From the NCBI GenBank assembly GCA_021234155.1, contig JAJEKV010000065.1, forward strand, positions 3,556,279 to 3,620,278: a stretch of 64,000 bases of DNA. Direction: 5' to 3'. Below are positions 33,075 through 45,656 of this stretch, one piece after another (the first letter of the stretch is position 1; each line of letters begins with the position of its first letter). The notes beneath the pieces are model-generated. The model ran no database searches. It was not told where the DNA came from and was given only the letters and a program-made list of their open reading frames with translations. The stretch comes from Isoetes taiwanensis (taxonomy: Eukaryota; Streptophyta; Lycopodiopsida; Isoetales; Isoetaceae). Both the position numbers and the translations under genes were made by a program.

Positions 33075-35547
33075 TGCCGCCATGCTATGGCAAAGCATGT
33101 AAGAGCCAAGCATATATTAGTACTAATCCCTATCGGTTTGGTTCAATTTGCAAGATATTAGGAGAATGCTTCACTAGCATACACTCAAGTTTGAAGAGCA
33201 AAGGAAGGACAATTGACTCAAGTCACTCAAGAGATGCAAAAGGTCAAACAAGCATAGGAAGTCTAGAGAAGAAGAGAAAAGAAGACCCCCTTGAAGAGCA
33301 TTCCATGGTATGTAATCATTTATGAGCTTGGCATCTTTGGCATTTTTTGATTTCCATCCTCATCCACTCCACCATCCCAAATAGCATTGAACCTTGACTC
33401 CTTCCTCATACACCTCCCAAAGTCAAACTTGACCTTGAAAGTTCTTTCTAGTCAAAATACACCTTCATAAAACACCCACTTGCTTCATCATCCACTAGTT
33501 CAAGAGAGACTTGACTTAGTCATAACTTTGCTTATGAAGTCAACATTCCATGCAACTTTGAGCAAAATGTAGAGGCTTGCAAAATCCCTAAGGGAAATGC
33601 TAAAATTCAAATATGCCTCAAAGATGCTTCAAAGATGCTCCACAAAATTTTTGGCTTCCTAATGAGCACTAGATGTGCCAAGTCCCCCCTACACCTTACT
33701 ACACACATCACACCCATCACCATTTCATCCTTTTCATCTCAAACTCTCATTCAAATCAAAATTCATTTCAAAATATCATTGTTGCCACATCACTTTTGAC
33801 ACCTCATCATTCACACACATCATCTCCACATCATTCTAAAAATTTTGACTAGAGAGAATTTTCAAATTCAAGTGGGCTGACCGTCATCATTCCCATTGGC
33901 CATGTCATACTACCTAGCCATGCCATGTGTTTCAAATGCCACTTCATCTACTCCCCAAATTTTTCCAAACTCCAAAGAGCTCTATGGTGAAAAAAGACCC
34001 TGGGAATATTATAGGGCACAAAAAGAGATTCCCTAGAAAAAAGAATTTTTGAGAAAAGGCCTTATTTTAGGCATGGTATATGTGTTCTAGGGAATCGTGC
34101 CATAGGGTGTAAGGGGTGCAAAAATTTTTCCTATCTACCCCCGACCCTAATTTCTCTTCCAAGCCAATCCCCCCACGCGTGGAGCATGGGGCAGTGTGGA
34201 GGTGATGAATCTAAGATCGCGGACACCTTGGACGCATAATAATCGAAGAAATCAATTTTTGGGCCTTATATACTTTGTCCGCTAAATTGAATTGGGCGTG
34301 GGATATTTCTCTTCAAACTGCGGAAACCTAAACTCGGAAAATGCCAAGATCCGTTCAGAGCGACCTAACAAACCATTAATTCAGCACCTAAACCTGCCGA
34401 ATCATTATGATTAATGCCATGAATGCTTAGTGCGGGCTAAAAGACAGAAGAATTGAAAGAAATAATGAAGATTTCAACGGAACAGTACATTCTACAAAAG
34501 GGGATTTTTCGCACAGAAGAGTTTTGAGGGCTTGAAGGCAAAGAAGATTTTTTGGCTTTGAAGAAGGACCGGCTTGACAACCTTGAGCTTGATCCTGACC
34601 TCCTATGTTTACCTTTGATCCGGATTATTGACTTAATTCTCGGGATTTTTTTATGTGCACCTATTTGATCCTTGGCCCAAGACCCCGAAGCTTGGGATGT
34701 TATATTGTATCTTTCGAGTGGACCGATTCAATTGAAAATCCGGACCTTTGCGGCAGGTTTGTTTGAGTTGCTTTGTGATCTTTTCAAAAAGCAAAATTAT
34801 CATAGCTTTATTGTCATAGCGTGAGTATCTAGTGCCCGTGCACATTGCTAGCCGTGTTTTTGTCTACGTATCACAAACCCTTAGAAAGTGCAAAAGCCAA
34901 ATCCCCGCATTGCAATGGAAAGTTGGCATTGTTAGAACATGAGGTATTGCACAACGGGTGTGGAGCATGGGAGAGCCCTTTGTTTGAACTTCAATCTGTC
35001 AAACAAAGTATGTGGAAGTAGACAAGATTAGATACACGTCGCGGTCGACCCTTACAAAACATTATCTTTCAAGAACATTTTCTTCTTACAGGTCTTAGGC
35101 TAAGAATTATCAAAAGAAAAATTGGATCCTTTCTCGGTCGAAAAGAATAGTTGGCCCCCCGGTGTGCGAGACAAATCGAGAAAGATAGAGTTGATAGTCC
35201 CAAAAATTCATCACCAATATCGAAGTTCCAAATAACGGGGGATATTGACCAAAAAAAATTGGGTGATTTGAATCTCGCCCACCTAGCCTACTCGACCTCA
35301 TTGAGCTTTTTGCGATTGTTAGTGACAAGTGTTGAGAACATCAAGGAGTGATATCCACACCCATAGCCCCATAGATCACATTCTGCAAGAGATTTTGTGA
35401 GGCAGACTTTTTTCTCTTCAGGGAAACACACTCCTAGTGATCTTTTGTGATTCTTTCTGGAACTTTTGCACTCAGAGTGGTTGCCTTAAGCAACCTGGAG
35501 GTTCTAAACCACTGAGGTTGAAGGTTTTGCCAGGAATACCTTCAACA
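33075..35547 (+). repeat. 3' LTR, arm 1
   Basis: 2473 bp, from TGCCGCCATGC to CCTTCAACA. Near-identical to 24642-27109 apart from small indels, many at CG-containing sites. Confidence 0.85.
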
Positions 35548-35567
35548 ACAATTCCATTGCAAAATGG

Positions 35568-35633
35568 TATGTTGGGTCGACCATTCCGCGGTGACAGGTT
35601 TATGTTGGGTCGACCATTCCGCGGTGACAGGTT
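35568..35633. repeat. 33-bp perfect tandem duplication beside the LTR
   Basis: Two identical adjacent units start TATGTTGGGTCGACC and contain CCGCGG. They encode MLGRPFRGDRF twice in one frame. The arm 2 copy (45570-45640) keeps two units but with many differences at the CG-rich parts. Confidence 0.85.
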
Positions 35634-36481
35634 TAACCAGTTACGACAACAGACAACAGAGGAATCTTGAATAAACCTCTGCCGGCCTGGGCAGATTCGA
35701 TGGTGATGTTGAGCTAGCAAATCTAAAGCAAGAAAGGCAAGAAAAGTATGGCGGAAAACACAGAAGACAACAAAAAACGCAGAAGAAAACCTGCACAAAA
35801 CAAGATAAAACCACAAATATGAAAGCACAAACATGTAAAATGGCTATGGAGGAAGAAAGACGAGAAAAAGTATGGCAAGAGGAGAAAAGCTGGGCTGATA
35901 AAGAGGACTCTTAAAAAAAAAAGCCATTGAAGAATGAAAAAGAAATGGCAGGGCTTAAGCTAAGAGGTCATAACTCTGGCAATGTATTTGAAAGAATCGG
36001 TTATACCAGTAGAGGAAGGTTTGATCTTTTCAAGGCCTTCTTTCCCAGTTGAAGTCGATGCTTCCTTGAATCTGCGCAAAAAAAAAAATAGATGATCCTT
36101 GAAACTTGGAAAGAAACCAAGGCAGATCTGGTTGCCTTAGACATTGGACTTTATAGAATTCAAGCTAAGCAACCAAGAAACAATATCTGTTCTAGTAGAA
36201 TTTGATATCAGAACAATGTAAGATTGAATCGAATTGAATTAATAAGGATTGAACAAGCTAAAAAATACCTCTACACGCAAATTAGCAAAAAGGGGATCGA
36301 ACTAAGAAAACAGAGAAACCTTGAATCTTAAAAAAAAAAAAAAAAAAAACTTGACTAAGCCTGCCGGTTCGCTTAAGCTCCGCCTTGTTTTAAACCTAGA
36401 AGCTAGAATCTATTGCAATAATATAAGGGAGCCATTGCCATCGCCATCGCTAAAGAAAAAATTGGCTCCAAATGTTATATT

Positions 36482-36599
36482 GTGGCTTCAAGTTTTTATT
36501 ACGCCATTCCGTGTTTGGTGGTGACGCTTCCTAGCTAACTTGCGGTTTGGGGAACTTAGGTCCACACCGGAATGGCAATCAAAAACCTTGAAGCCATAC
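36482..36599. repeat. Hairpin with ~33-bp arms, arm 1
   Basis: GTGGCTTCAAGTTTTTATTA followed by CGCCATTCCG (36482-36513) is inverted at 36565-36599 with few mismatches, around a loop of about 50 nt. It could be a tiny MITE or a small-RNA hairpin. The arm 2 copy lies at about 44640-44752. Confidence 0.7.
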
Positions 36600-38236
36600 A
36601 TTAAATGGTTATATTTGGCACTTGCCATTGTGCATCTAAATAGAAGGCTGACTATTCGATGTGACAAAACAATATGTTTTACGTTGTTATATTCAGCGGT
36701 AGAAGTTGAAATCTAGGATATTTTCTCACATGTAAAGACTATCCTTGCCCTTTTTGTATTGCCTACACTTTACATGCGTGTCTTTCCATTGTCCAAAAGA
36801 CCAATCCAGGAGGCATCTTCTTCCAATCTCCTATGTTAGAGAAGGATTGTGGTAAAGACTTATTAAATACTTCAAAGTTTTCTTATTATTAGCGGTCACG
36901 AAAAGCTTATAAACTTGAAAGCGAATTGGCTAATGTTGTTTTGTCAATGTTCAAATGCAATTCTCACATGGGCATTGTTGAGATATAATCTTCAACAAAC
37001 TTAACTTTAAGGACATATACATGTGAAGAGAATATGGGATGAATGTGTTGCTTCTAAAGCTTGGTGGTGCAATAAAGAGGTCTACACAATTTAAACAATG
37101 TGCTTTTTCACAGTAGCCAATAAGGAATATACAACAAATGATGGATGTATGCGGTGTCATTGAATGCATGTTGTTGTGATTGTGCCTAGGTTAAGTTTGT
37201 GTATTTTGACAATAAGTAGAATAGAGTCTAATGTTAAAACATCTTTGAAAAGCTCACTTGTCAATTGCAGATATAACATACATAAATCTAGCTTGTGTCT
37301 TACCAACCGGAGACACAATCTCGAAATAATTCGCATGTTTCTCATGAAAGTAAGTCAGAGCTCATGGTTATACTGCAAAGAATAACATGATATAAACTGT
37401 TAATATGATGTTTAATTCTTGACCACAACCCACTCCATTCAAAGATGTTACAATTCTCCTCTAGCAGCATCAGACATCATGTAAACTGTATTCTAGATGT
37501 TGTAGAGAAATCAGCAGAAAAGAACACACTCTAAATAATGCAAATCATTGCTTTATGGGCATAAAGATAAAAGTTTGTAGATAGTGGGTTCTTTAAAACT
37601 GAGAGGAATAATATACCCTATCATTCAATGCATATTGCATCACATTCAATTTGTCTGGTCAATTTGTAAAAATTCATCGAGATCAATGGGTTATATCACC
37701 TAGAATCTAACAAGTTCAAAAAACTTTCGCTCAAATATGGATTACCATAAATGAATGGTATCAATGAAGTCTGATGGTGATAAGGTGCAAAACAGAATGT
37801 TACCTAATGGTGAAGATGGATGGAGACCCATGTTCAAGCATTCTGCTCTTAACATCCAGAACTGGATCTGGAGCTACACCTAATATTCTCTTGAAAATCC
37901 ATCTTCGATATGGCAGTTGCTTTCAGACCTCAAGACTTTGACACATTCACTGCACATGCAATGCAGCATGGCATGATAAGAATTAGGCAACATATTAAAG
38001 ACTCAATGGAAAAATGATAGGTTCCTCCAGCATTTCTATTTGTTCTCATCCTCCCTTTAACATCTAAGCTACTAGATCATGTTCACCCAGACAACTATTG
38101 CCACATGCAAAGCTATTCTTTTTTATATTAACTTTCTGAATTCAATCAATTACTGTAGTCATTCATTCTACGCCTATGTCGAGGCCTATACTAGTTAGTA
38201 AAAATCAAGAAACTGGGATACTCAACTATAGGCTTT

Positions 38237-38486
38237 GGTGCATATTCACCGGGGGTTGCCGGGCAACGAGGCATGGGATGGGCATATTTGCCCTTTATTC
38301 CAAGATCTGGACCGTACATAGCGATCCTCGTTTGTGGGGTATGCCTGTACAAGTTTTTGTATACTGTATATTGAGGTTTGTAAAATACTATAAGATTTGA
38401 GGGAATGTACTTAATGGTGTTAATTTTGTACATAAGTTTTTAGGGGCTCTCGCTGCCCTACGTAACCCTCCGTGTGAATATGCACC
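38237..38486. mobile_element. Candidate 250-bp MITE, arm 1
   Basis: The ends share an inverted GGTGCATATTCAC (13 bp exact), continued imperfectly by a GGGTT..GGGC stretch on both sides. There is no coding capacity and no clear target duplication. Its arm 2 copy spans about 42815-43075. Confidence 0.5.
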
Positions 38487-39238
38487 CAAATCAAAGGGGG
38501 TTTAAGGGGGATTTTAATTTAAATGTGTTGGATGCAATGGTCTGTATTAATAATGTTAATGGTAGTTGTGAGTTGGTTGTTATGAAAAAAAAAAAAAATT
38601 GGGCCCTTAGGCCCTAGTAAATACCTAGGCACTTCAACTTCAAAAGAAACACAACTTCTCTGAAATATATGAGAAACTCCATTAAAGCACAAGTGTTTAG
38701 GGAACAATATTATCTAGGATAACACAAACAATAATGGTTTGATCCAAATATTTAGAACTTTTCTCATGTCCAAGTGATTGACTTTACCTCCATTCCAAGT
38801 AGACTTTGAAACGTGTCCACACAAAAGAACAAGGGGGTGATTTACAACTACTCCACATGCAGAAGAGGACAAATAGATTTGGAGATGAAGAACAAGCCAC
38901 CCTGTAATGATAGTCCGTTTGGTGGATTTTTGAGGATAATAACCCTTGTATTTCTATGCCAAGTGAAAGGATACTTTAATTATAGTTGTCGCCTTTAGAA
39001 GAGGTTTGTGCCAAAAGGCAAAGCCTTGTAAGATATTTTAAGGAATCGACATCGCGGATCACATGCGGAGAAAACTTTTGGACAATGATTGAAGCCGACT
39101 TTTGTAATCCGATGGCCTGTGGAAAAATCTGATCCAGCTCCGACGAACCAAATCCGGCTCCTATGATTGCCTTGTGGCAACTCCATGGATTCCCAGGTAA
39201 ATGAGAGCAACACATCCATGTGAACTTTGTAATTGACT

Positions 39239-40565
39239 TGCCACATCACTTTTGACACCTCATCATTCACACACATCATCTCCACATCATTCTAAAAATT
39301 TTGACTAGAGAGAATTTTCAAATTCAAGTGGGGCCGACACGTCATCATTCCCATTGGCCATGTCATACTACCTAGCCATGCCATGTGTTTCAAATGCCAC
39401 TTCATCCACTCCCCAAATTTTTTCCAAACTCCAAAGAGCTCTATGGTGAAAAAGACCCCAGAATATTATAGGGCACAAAAATTCCCCTAGAAAAAAAAGA
39501 ATTTTGAGAAAAGGCCTTATTTTAGGCATGGTATATGTGTTCTAGGGAATCGTGCCATAGTGTAAGGGGTGCAAAATTTTTTTCTACCTTTTTATAGCCT
39601 AATTTCTCTTCCAATTAATCCCCCTGGCGTGGAGCATCCGTGTATTGGTGGATTAAATAGAATCCCGTGGACAACGCATCTAATAATCGGGAAGAAATCA
39701 ATTTTTGGGCCTTATATACTTTGTGCGCTAAATTGAATTGGGCTGTGGGATATTTCTCTTGGACCGGAAAACTAAAACCGGAAAATGCCAAGATCCGATT
39801 CGGAAGCGACCTAACAAACCATTAATTAGCACCCTAACTGCAGAATCATTATGATTAATGCCATGAATGCTTAGGTGCGGGCTAAAAGACAGAAGAATTG
39901 AAAAAATAATGAAGATTTCAGCGGGAACGATTACATTCTACAAAGGGGATTTTTCGCATACGGAAAGAGTTTCGAGGGGGCTTGAAGGCAAAGAAGATTT
40001 TTGGCTTTGAAGAAGGGAAACGACAACCTTGAGCTTGATCCGACCTCCTATGTTTACCTTTGATCGGTTATTGACTTAATTCTCCGGATTTTTTATGCAC
40101 CTATTTGATCCTCGTGCCCAAGACCCAGAGCTTGGGATGTTATATTGTATCTTTCGGTGGCCGATTCAATTGAAAATCCGACCTTTGCAAAGCGGTTTGT
40201 TTGAGTTGCTTTGTGATCTTTTCAAAAGCAAAAATTATCATAGCTTTATTGTCATGGCGTGAGTATCTAGTGCCGTGCATTGCTGCTGTGTTTTGTCTAC
40301 CGTATCCACAAACCCTTAGAGTGCAAAAGCCAAATCCTGCATTGCAATGGAAAGTTGGCATTGTTAGAACATGAGGTATTACTGGCAATTGTGGAGCATG
40401 GGAGAGCCTTGTTTGAACTTCAATCACATCCAAACAAAGTATGTGGAAGTAGACGACATTAGATACGTCGTGCAGTCGACCCTTACAAAACATTATCTTT
40501 CAAGAACATTTTCTACAGTCTTAGGCTAAGAATTATCGTTAAAAATTCGATCCTTTCTGGTCGAG
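39239..40565 (+). repeat. Truncated third LTR, arm 1
   Basis: Starts abruptly at CCACATCACTTTTGACACC (compare 25343 in the 5' LTR) and continues to the palindrome axis. The first 700 bp of a normal LTR are missing, and no element body accompanies it. Confidence 0.85.
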
Positions 40566-40732
40566 TAGGCTAGGTGGGCTTAGATTCAAATCATCGAATC
40601 TACCACCCTTGGTCAATATCCCCGATGAGAGCTGATATTTGGAACTCGATATTGGTGATGAATTTTTAATTACCAACCCTATCTTTCTCGCATTTGTTCC
40701 GCGACAACTGGCCAACTATTCTTTTCTCGACC
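40559..40732. other. Palindrome axis: 7-bp microhomology and 160-bp spacer
   Basis: GGTCGAG at 40559-40565 pairs with CTCGACC at 40726-40732. The 160 bp between are present once. They are the LTR stretch that in an intact LTR (compare 26697-26880) lies between the two words, here in arm 2 orientation. In intact LTRs the left word reads GGTCGAGAAAAG and the inverted one reads GGTCGAGTAGGC, so the turn could have occurred through this shared 7-mer. Confidence 0.8.
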
Positions 40733-42080
40733 AGAAAGGATCCAATTTTTTCTTTTGATAATTCTTAGCCTAAGACTGTAAGAAGAAAATGTTCTTGAAA
40801 GATAATGTTTTGTAAGGGCCTAACGACGGTATCTACCGCCTACTTCCACATACTTTGTTTGACAAAAGATTGAAGTTCAAACAGTTGGCTCTCCCATGCT
40901 CCACCAAGCAGCAATACCTCATGTTCTTAACAATTTCAACTTTCCATTGCAATGCAGATTTGGCTTTGCACTTTCTTGCATGGGTTTGTGATACGTAGAC
41001 AAACACAGCTAGCAATGTGCACGCACTCAGATACTCACGCTTATGACAATAAAGCTTATGATAATTTGCTTTTTGAAAGATCACAGCAACTCAAACAACC
41101 GGGCCGCGAAAGGTCGGATTTTCAATTGAACTTACCACTAAGATAAGGCTAATATAACATCCCAAGCTTTCCTGTGTCTTGGGCAATGTGATCAAAATAG
41201 GTGACATAAAAACTGAGAACAAGTCAACAACGATCAAAGGTAAACATAGGAGGTCAGGATCAAGCTCAAGGTTGTCAAGCCGGTCCTTCTTCAAAGCCAA
41301 AAATCTTCTTTTGCCTTCCAAGCCTCTAAACTCTTTCCTCTCGCGCTTAAAAATCCCCTTTGTAGAATGTACTGTTCCGCTGAAATCTTCATTATTTCTT
41401 TTTTCAATTCTTCTGTCTTTTAGCCCGCGACTCAAGCATTCATGGCATTAATCATAATGATTCGCGTTTAGGTGCTGAATTAATGGTTTGTTAGGTCGCC
41501 CGAACGGATCTTGGCATTTTCCAGGTTTAGGTCATGTACTCAAGAGAAATATCCCACAGCCCAATTCAATTTAGCGCATAAAAGCATATAAGGCCCAAAA
41601 ATTCGATTTCTTCCTCGACATTGGGCGCAGCGGTCCACGGATCTCGGGTATTCTCCATCACTTCCCACCGGATGTCTAATGTGTGGATTGGCTTGGAAGA
41701 GAAATTAGGCTGTATAGTAGATAGGAAAAATTTTGCACCCTCAATAATCTCTAAGTATGGCACATTCCTAGAACACATATGCTACCATGCCTAAAATAAG
41801 GCCTTTTCTCAAAAATTTTTTTTCTAGGGGAAATCTCTTTTTAAAAGCCCTATAATATTCTCGGGGTCTTTTTTCACCATAGAGCCTTTCGAGTTTGGAA
41901 AAATTTGGGGAGTGGATGAAGTGGCATTTGAAACACATGGCATGGCTAGGTAGTAAGACATGGCTAATGGGAATGATGACGGTCGCCCCACTTGAATTTG
42001 AAAAATTCTCTAGTCAAAATTTTGTGAATGATGTGGAGATGATGTGTGTGAATGATGAGGTGTCAAAAGTGATGTGGCAA
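40566..42080 (-). repeat. Truncated third LTR, arm 2 side
   Basis: Inverted counterpart of 39239-40565. It also contains the 160-bp stretch that arm 1 lacks. It ends at the same truncation point (GATGTGGCAA at 42080). Confidence 0.85.
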
Positions 42081-42814
42081 GTCAATTACAAAGTTCACAT
42101 GGATGTGTTGCTCTCATTTACTGAATCCATGGAGTTGCCACAAGGCAATCATAGGAGCCGGATTTGGTTCGCCTGAGTCGATCAGATTTTCCACGTGCCA
42201 CGGATACAAAAGTCGGCTTCAATCATTGTCCAAAGTTTCTCCCGCATGACCCGGCCAAGGATGTCGACTCCTTAAAATATCTTACAAGGCTTTGCCTTTT
42301 GGCACAAACTCTTCTAAAGGCTTACAACTATAATTAAAGTATCCTTTCACTTGGCATAGAAATACAAGGGTTATTATCCTCAAAAATCCACCAAACGGAC
42401 TATCACATGGTGGCTTTGTTCTTCATCTCCAAATCTATTTGTCCTTCTCCTCGCATGTGGAGAAGTTGTAAATCACCCCTTGTTCTTTGTGTGACATCGC
42501 TTCAAAGTCTACTTGAATGGAGGTAAAGTCAGTTCCACTTGGACATGAGAAAAGTTCTAAATATTTGATCAAACCATTATTGTTTGTGTTATCCTATAGA
42601 TACTGCTGTTCCCTAAAACACTTGTGCTTTAATGGAGTTTCTCATATATTTCGTGAGAAGTTGTGTTTCTTTGGTTGAAGTGCCTAGGTGAGGCTTACTA
42701 GGCCCGAAGGGCCCAATTTTTTCGATAACAACCAACTCACAACTACCATTAACATTATTACGTACTCATTGCATCCAACACATTTAAATTAAAACTCTTT
42801 AAACCCCCTTTGAT

Positions 42815-43075
42815 CGGGTGCATATTCACACGGAGGGTTACTGAGGGCAAATGAGCCCCTAAAAACTTATGTACAAAATTAACACCATTAAGTACATTCC
42901 TCAAATCTATAGTATTTTACATAAACCTCAATATACAAGATAATAAAACTTCAGGCTGTGCATACCCTACAAACGAGGATCGCTTTTGCGTATCGTCCAG
43001 ATCTTGAATAAAGGGCAAATATGCTCCATCCGACAAAATTCTCGCTGTCTCGGCAACTCTCAAACATATGCACCA
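42815..43075. mobile_element. Candidate MITE, arm 2
   Basis: Inverted copy of 38237-38486. The end near 42820 keeps GGTGCATATTCAC; the other end is eroded to ATATGCACC. Confidence 0.45.
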
Positions 43076-44639
43076 AAGCCTATAGTTGAGTATCCCGCTT
43101 TGATTTTACTAACTAGTATAGGCCTCGACATAGGCGTAGAAATGAATGACTACGCGAATTAATTGAATCGTAAAGTTAATATAAAAAGCAATAGCTTTTG
43201 CATGTGGCAATAGTTGTCCGGGTGAACATGATCTAGTAGCTTAGATGTTAAAGGGAGGATGAGAACAACAGAAATGCCGGAGGAACCTATCATTTTTCCA
43301 TTGAGTCTTTAATATGTTGCCTAATTCTTATCATGCCATACGATTGCATGTGCAAGTGAATGTGTCAAAGTCTTGAGGTCTGGAAAGCAACCGGCCATAT
43401 CGAAGATGGATTTTCAAGAGACGGAACATGGGTCTCCATCCATCTTCACCATTAGGTAACATTCTCGCTTTTGCACCTTATCACCATCAGACTCTTCATT
43501 GATATCCATTTATGGTAACCATATTTGAGCGAAAGTTTTTGAACTTGTTAGATTCTAGGTGATATAACCCATTGATCTCGATGAATTTTACAAACTGGAC
43601 TGCATTAAATTGAATGTGATGCAATATGCATTGAATGATAGGGTATATTATTCCTTCAGTTTTAAAGAACCCACTATCTACAAACTTTATCTTTATGCCC
43701 ATAAAGCAATGATTTGCATTTTATTTAGGAGGTGTTCTTTTCTCGGGCCGATTTCTACAACATCTAGAATAAATACAGCTTACATGATGTCCGACAAATG
43801 CTTAGAGGAGAATTCACAGGTAATGATCTTGAATGGAGGCCGTGGTCAAGAATTGAAACATCATATTTCTTTTATATCATGTTATTCTTTGGCAAGATAA
43901 CCGAGCTCGACTTACTTTCATGAGAAACATGAATTATTTCTCAGATTGTGTCCTAAGGTAAGACACAAGCTAGATTTATGTATGTTATATCTCAAGAATT
44001 GACAAGGAGCTTTTCAAAGATGTTTTAACATTGACTCTATTCTACTTATTGTCAAAATACACAAACTTAACTCTAGGCACAATCACAAATAACATGCATT
44101 CAATGACACCGCATACATCCATCATCATTTGTTGTATATATTCCTATTGGCTACCGGTGGAAAAGCACATTGTTTAAATTGTGTAGACCTCTTTTATACC
44201 AAACAAGCTTTAGAAGCAACACATTCATCCCATATTCTTCACATGTATATGTCCTAGTTAAGTTTGTTGAAGATTATATCTCAACAATGCCCATGTGAGA
44301 ATTTGAACATTGATATGTCAACATTAGCCAATCTGCTTTCACAGAGGCTTTCGCGACCGGCTAATAATAAGAAAACTTTGAAGCTATTTAATAAAGTCTT
44401 TACCACAACCTCTAACATAGGAGATTGGAAGCATGATGCCTCCTGGATTGGTCTTTGACAATAAGCATCTTGCATGTAAAGCGTAGGCAATACAAAAAGG
44501 GCAAGGGATAGTCTTTACATGTGAGAAAATATCCTAGATTTCCAACTTACCGCTAATATAACGCAGCAGGCTTGTTTGTCACATCAATAGTCAGCCTTCT
44601 ATTTAGATGCACAATGGCAAGTGCCAAATATAACCATTT

Positions 44640-44752
44640 AATGTATGGCTTCAAGGCTGGATTGCCATTCCTAGACCGTGGATTCCCACAACCGCTAGTC
44701 GAGCGAACACCGCCACGCTCTTAATGGCGTATCAAAAAACTTGAAGCCAATA
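44640..44752. repeat. Hairpin, arm 2
   Basis: Counterpart of 36482-36599. ATGGCTTCAAGG at one side faces AACTTGAAGCCA at the other. The loop differs more than the arms. Confidence 0.6.
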
Positions 44753-45656
44753 ATATGGAGCATTTGGGAGCCAATTTTTTCTTTAGCGACATGGCGGTAA
44801 TGGCTCCTTTATATTATTGCAATAGATTCTAGCTTCTAGGTTTAAACAAGGCGGAGCTTTAACTCGCGTGCTTAGTCAAGCTTCCTTTTCTTTTTTCGCT
44901 AGCGATTCAAGGTTTGCTTTCTAGTTCGATCCGCCACTTGCGTGTAGAGGTATTTTTAGCTTGTTCAATCCTTATTAATTCAATTCGATTCTAATCTTAC
45001 ATTGTTCTGATATCAAATTTACTAGAACAGATATATTGTTTCTGGTTGCTTAGCTTGAATTCTATAAAGTCCAATGTCTAAGGCAACCAGACCGCCTGGT
45101 TTCTTCCAAGTTTCAAGGATCATCTATTTTTCGGCGCGATTCAAGGAAGCATCGACTTAACTCCGAAAAAGCAAATTCTGAAAAAGATCAAACCTTCTCT
45201 ACCTGTATAACCGACTTTTCAAATACACTGCCGCAGTGCTATGACTCTCTTAAATTTTAAGCCCCATTTCTTTCATTCCTTCAATGGCTTTTTTTTAAGA
45301 GTCTCATCAGCCCAGCTTTTCTCCTCTTGCCATACTTTTCTCGCCTCCAGCTGTATCTTTACATGTTTGTGCTCTTACATTTGTGGCTCTTTATCTTGTT
45401 TTGTGCGTGCTCTTTTCTTCGCTTTTGTTGTCTTCCTGTGGTTTTCCTCACCATACTTTTCTTTGCCTTTCTTGCTTTAGATTTTGCTAGCTCAAACATC
45501 ACCATCGACCGCCGTGCCTACAGAGGTTTATTCAAGCATTCCTCTCGTTCGTTGTCGCGAATCGGGTTAAACCTCACACGCTTTAATGGTCGAATTCAAC
45601 ATAAACCCGCTACCGCGAATGGTCGAATCTAACATACCATTTTGTAATGGAATTGT

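Larger units (their letters stand above)
24642..35547 (+). mobile_element. Ty3/gypsy-type LTR retrotransposon, arm 1
   Basis: The element is 10.9 kb with LTRs of about 2.47 kb at 24642-27109 and 33075-35547, bounded by TG...CA. Internal order is a primer site for tRNA-Gln, gag with zinc knuckle, protease, an extra RNase H-like domain, reverse transcriptase, RNase H, integrase and a polypurine tract. ACAAT follows the 3' LTR and also occurs three bases before the 5' LTR, a likely 5-bp target duplication blurred by small errors. The two LTRs are nearly identical outside CG-rich sites, so insertion was recent, yet all reading frames are broken by indels. The order integrase-last places it with Ty3/gypsy; the extra RNase H recalls the Tat group. 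Confidence 0.85.
35634..39238. other. Inner non-coding part of arm 1
   Basis: No gene is recognised. The stretch carries a 21-bp A run at 36330-36350, a long hairpin (36482-36599), a small inverted-repeat element (38237-38486) and otherwise AT-rich DNA. Frames are not conserved in arm 2. Confidence 0.5.
17335..40565 (+). repeat. Palindrome arm 1 (~23.2 kb)
   Basis: The arm is the reverse complement of 40726-64000. Paired landmarks include 17380 with 63930 (both reading into the AGACAACCCTACCTCCAA block), the RRP40 start (22706 with 58480), LTR ends (24642 with 56525; 35547 with 45657) and the inner LTR fragment. Paired coordinates sum to about 81,170-81,300 throughout, so there is no large rearrangement between arms. 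The outer limit is set only by the window end in arm 2. Small indels separate the arms, most densely in CG-rich DNA. Confidence 0.92.
42081..45640. other. Inner non-coding part of arm 2
   Basis: Inverted copy of 35568-39238. No gene is recognised. The A run of arm 1 (36330-36350) is replaced here by a mixed purine stretch with a GCTAGC inside (44880-44905, opposite strand). Confidence 0.5.

Noticed and set aside
38995-39285. 96-residue frame on the - strand crossing into the LTR fragment
   Set aside because: Spans an LTR breakpoint and resembles no protein; chance frame.
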